Below, one piece after another: positions 60,758 through 64,000 of a stretch of DNA of 64,000 nt. The DNA is from Nymphaea colorata (taxonomy: Eukaryota > Streptophyta > Magnoliopsida > Nymphaeales > Nymphaeaceae): assembly GCF_008831285.2 (NCBI RefSeq), contig NC_045147.1:11721427-11785426 (forward strand), given 5' to 3'. The notes beneath the pieces are model-generated. The model had not been told where the DNA came from. It searched no databases and was given only the letters and a program-made list of their open reading frames with translations. The number at the start of each line of letters is the position of its first letter. Within the stretch, counting starts at the first letter, position 1. Both the position numbers and the translations under genes were made by a program.

Positions 60758-63398
60758 TTAACTATCCTCTAACATCTCCCTGTGGACATGCATGCATGAA
60801 GTACTACAGTATTTATAGTGGTACCTGTGGAAAGGTACCTTTCCAGCCAATGAAGCCAGGCAACAAGAACACTTTACATCATCCTTCACTTCTCCTAACT
60901 TGTAATCGTGAGATGGAGTTGTATTCATCCCAGCAACGCCATTACGAGCCTCTGCAATTCTCTTCTCAGCTGCAGCCGCCCTCTTCTCTCTCTCTGCAGC
61001 CAAAGCTGCCCTTTTTTCCTGATTGGACACAAATGCATCGTGAAGACGGTATTTGATGACTAACATGAAGTACAATCATCATCTTATCCACAATGGCAAA
61101 ATTCTGCTTACCTCTTCACTTGTAGCGGAAGGCAAGTCATTGGAGCGCCTCCTATGATTTGACATAGTTACAGCTTGCGAACTGCCAGATACTGTGGTAG
61201 GGGCCTGGGAAACTGCCGACTGAGCCTGTTGTCATGAAAACGAGTTTATTAGCATGAAACCAAAAACAAATGGATGGACGAAAGTGTGTATCATGGTATG
61301 TCTGGAGAAAAGCTTGTATCATGGTAATGCACACACGGAAACTTTTAACAGTAGTAACAGAAAGTAAGAAAACAGAAAGATGGGAAAAGGAACCTGAGCC
61401 TTTTCTTTGGCTTTACGCAGTTTCTTTAGTTCTTTGGCCCTAGCCTTCCGTTTTGCATCTTTCTCTGCCTGAAATATGTAAGGTCAAATTACAGTGATAA
61501 GCTCAAAAGATTTCCACATAAGTGTGTCCCAACCAAAAATAGCGCATATAACCATCTACCGAAACCAAAAAGTATTCCAATTCAAGTCAATCTCAGACAT
61601 GTTCAGATTGAATAAGACAAGCGTACGCTTCACATACACTATACAGGACTCACCTTCAACCTCCCAGGTTTGTCCTAAGCACACAACTAGTGCAATCCAA
61701 GTAATGACCCCATTCTGTTACGACAACCAGGCAATTCAGCTTTTTAAAAGGATGAACTAGTCAAATCATAAAGGTAGTAAGGAGAAACAAAAGAGGATTG
61801 ATTGCAGACAAGAGTTCTTTATGTTGTCTTTCAAAATGGAAGTAAACCCATGTTTACTAGTTATCCAACGGTCAAAAAATGCTTACATTATGCCAACATC
61901 GAAAGAACAAATATAGGCAAATTTCACTATTCATGAAACAGCAAAAGCTGTCACTACTTCCAGAGGACTTTCAAGAAGCTTTCGCTACTCATATAATACA
62001 GGAAATTATTGAAAATCTTACAGCTACAGTTGGTCAGTGGTACTTAGACGTGGATTCTACTACTCATATTTGACCTTATGCTTGAACAAGATATATTTTT
62101 CTTCCTAGACCTATATAATCTTGATGAAATCAGAGAAACCATGGTTATTTTTCAAACTAAAACTATTCAGTCTATTCTAACTTCAAAAGTGACCAACAAC
62201 ATTCTATAACATTTGCAAACATATTTATACTGATAATCATGACGGGCCTTTTTATTTCACAAGTATGCAAGATTAATGAAAGGCAGAACATAAGATATAT
62301 AATATACTATATCAGTAACATACTGACCTGTTTAGCTACTTGAGACTCCTCCAGTTCCTTAGTCAGTGGACTGGGCACATTAGCAGCATGCCAATCCCAC
62401 TTTTCTAGGTTCAAAGCCATGAATCTCCTAAATGTATTTCTTACTTCTTTGTCTGTCGCGACCATATAAGGCGTTTTCCCTCGTTCATTTTTAATGCACG
62501 GGTCCAAGCCTTGCTCCAGAAGTTCCAGAGTTTTTTGAGCATTGCCTGATTTAGCAGCTTCATGCAGCGGTGTTGTGTTATTTTGAGAAATTTTTGTGTT
62601 GGTTGCTTCGCCAGTGCCATTTTCTGTTTCCATGCTCATATCATTATTATCACAAAGTTGTTCAGATGTTGCATTTTTCTCATTCTTCAAATGGTTTTCC
62701 AACATCAAACCACCCAAATCTTGAGATATGCTATCTGTTCCAGTATGAAGATCATCCTTCAGGTCCTTCAGATGGGTGGTTTGAACTTCCTCGTAGGTAA
62801 TGCGAGTCAACAGGTCATAAACACGTTTGGCTTCTTTCAGGGTAGGCCGACGGACAGTCAAAGGAACATGTCTTATATCATTCTCATGAAGATGAAAAAA
62901 TGATTTTTCATTCTCAAAGAAAAGCTCGCGATTATTTGATGGAGCATGAAGGAAAATACATTTGGATGCACCAAAATAGGGCTTCCAAGCATTCAGCAGC
63001 TCACTGATGTCCTGCATAAACAAACAGCTATATTAAAAGCTTAATATGATAAATCAGGTGGGTCCAATTCTCATAGTTGTAACATAAATCATACTTATGA
63101 AAGAGGAAATCTCTAAGGAGGAAAATTTTATAAAGCAAAAATAGAACCAAAATCATCAAAAGAAGAATGAAAGTAATATTTGTTAGGAACTTAGGACCAA
63201 GTATGAGTGGCAGAATCAAATGTTGATCAGCACAAGCAAGAGAATGCATAACAAGCTGTGGCATTCAGAAACAATGCCCACACCCTTTTTAAAGCAGCTT
63301 CATTATGCCGTCGAAGAGATGCTCCAGCAGAATTTGCAGCCTTACCAGTGGCATCTTTAGCTGACTGCTTCTTTCCTGACTTTGCCCTCACAACATAC
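60758..63398 (-). CDS. Vms1/ANKZF1-type peptidyl-tRNA hydrolase, 3' five exons (5' end outside window)
   Basis: Releases nascent chains from stalled 60S ribosomes in ribosome quality control and binds Cdc48/p97. Exons: 63284-63398, 62328-63011, 61394-61468, 61112-61225, 60758-61018, with GT/AG borders and compatible phases, giving about 415 residues in the window. The first exon carries the VLRF1 core AKSGKKQSAKD, whose Gln is the catalytic residue in yeast Vms1. The second carries the rest of VLRF1 (CIFLHAPSNNRELFF, VPLTVRRPTLKEAKRVYDLL), a variable acidic segment and ankyrin repeats (NNTTPLHEAAKSGN, ERGKTPYMVATDK). The last exons carry a Lys/Arg-rich coiled coil, a VIM motif (REKRAAAAEKR fits RX5AAX2R) and the VATC treble clef (CSCC...YCSTSC). 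It ends REMLEDS. N-terminal zinc-finger exons lie beyond 64000. Confidence 0.9.
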
Positions 63399-64000
63399 CT
63401 AAAATACAACAGAAAATTTTCCTTGTAAACAAATGACAGAAAACCTCAAAGATGTATGAAACATCCGGCAATGAAAAGAAATCAGCATAATACGATGATC
63501 CAAAGGCATGCAGGGACAAACATTTCAGGATATGATTTTCTGCAAGCTCTCATGGAAGCAGGAATTGGGGACATATGCAGCTACCCAACATTTTTCGCAT
63601 CAAATTCTTTGTTCAGAAAATCAATTTACAATAACCTGGATTCAAATGAAAGGTTTCATATACAAAATTATCACCAGATGGATGCATTTATTTTGCAACC
63701 GCTTCCCCCAGCCCGACAATGGAGGAAACGCATCCATCCAGGAGAGACAAAAAACCGACTGTGGCATACATTAAACCAAAGTGACAGTTATTGAAGCCAA
63801 ATCAGTTACAGTCATCGATTATTCAGATTTCCATTCACAAAAAGCAAGAACCCATCAACCAAATTCATGCCCGCCAATGCAAAATCATGCAATACAACTC
63901 ATCGTGGAGATAAGTTTGCTTTATAGTTCATATGGTCATTCAAAATTTCACTCAACACTTGCATGCACTTGTGATACCAATTTAGACAGCCATTTGCAAT
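63399..64000. other. probable intron of the Vms1-like gene
   Basis: No exon of the family is visible. An open frame on the plus strand (63456-63794) has no recognisable motif and is antisense to the gene. The acceptor at 63399-63400 requires an upstream exon to the right. Confidence 0.55.

Overview
This is nuclear DNA from a flowering plant. The evidence is spliced genes with GT/AG introns, four Ty1/copia LTR retrotransposons, hAT and Harbinger DNA transposons with clean target-site duplications (TSDs), long (TA)n tracts, and two single-copy-type plant genes at the right edge. I cannot name the species. No CRISPR array, rRNA or tRNA gene was seen.

Layout. 1-4393: minus-strand copia element R1, which runs off the left edge and is inserted in the 5' LTR of copia element R2 (4394-8539, plus strand). 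8540-34131: a cluster of tandem copies of a short-chain dehydrogenase/reductase (SDR) gene of the plant menthol/salutaridine-reductase type, all on the minus strand. I call the copies A to F. A (8843-15108), B (21902-23992), C (24516-26217), D (29281-29352) and F (53048-53210) are broken. Copy E (29868-33877) has four exons, all phase 0, and reads open for 324 codons. Copia element R3 (16824-21857) lies between A and B. Copies A, C and E share long colinear flanks, so each can serve as the empty-site reference for insertions in the others.

34132-48252: one composite hAT insertion of about 14.1 kb with an exact 8-bp TSD. It lies about 255 bp upstream of the copy E start codon and next to a TATA-like motif conserved in the paralogues. 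It contains a tandem internal duplication of the hAT body and a young, nearly intact copia element, R4 (35440-41129). 48261-53210: the displaced upstream flank of copy E, with a Harbinger/Tourist-like element (49440-50217), then the copy F remnant.

53211-64000: a more ordinary gene-bearing region. A single-exon nucleotide-sugar/triose-phosphate-type transporter resembling Arabidopsis At1g12500 (57896-58954, minus) is followed by the 3' five exons of a Vms1/ANKZF1-type peptidyl-tRNA hydrolase of the ribosome quality-control pathway (60758-63398, minus, 5' end outside the window).

I did not find a convincing new molecular system. The items most worth a second look are the promoter-splitting composite hAT at the only intact SDR copy, a hAT-like element that captured a fragment of the 40S ribosomal protein S15 gene with its introns (12820-14155), and the mosaic history of the SDR cluster.
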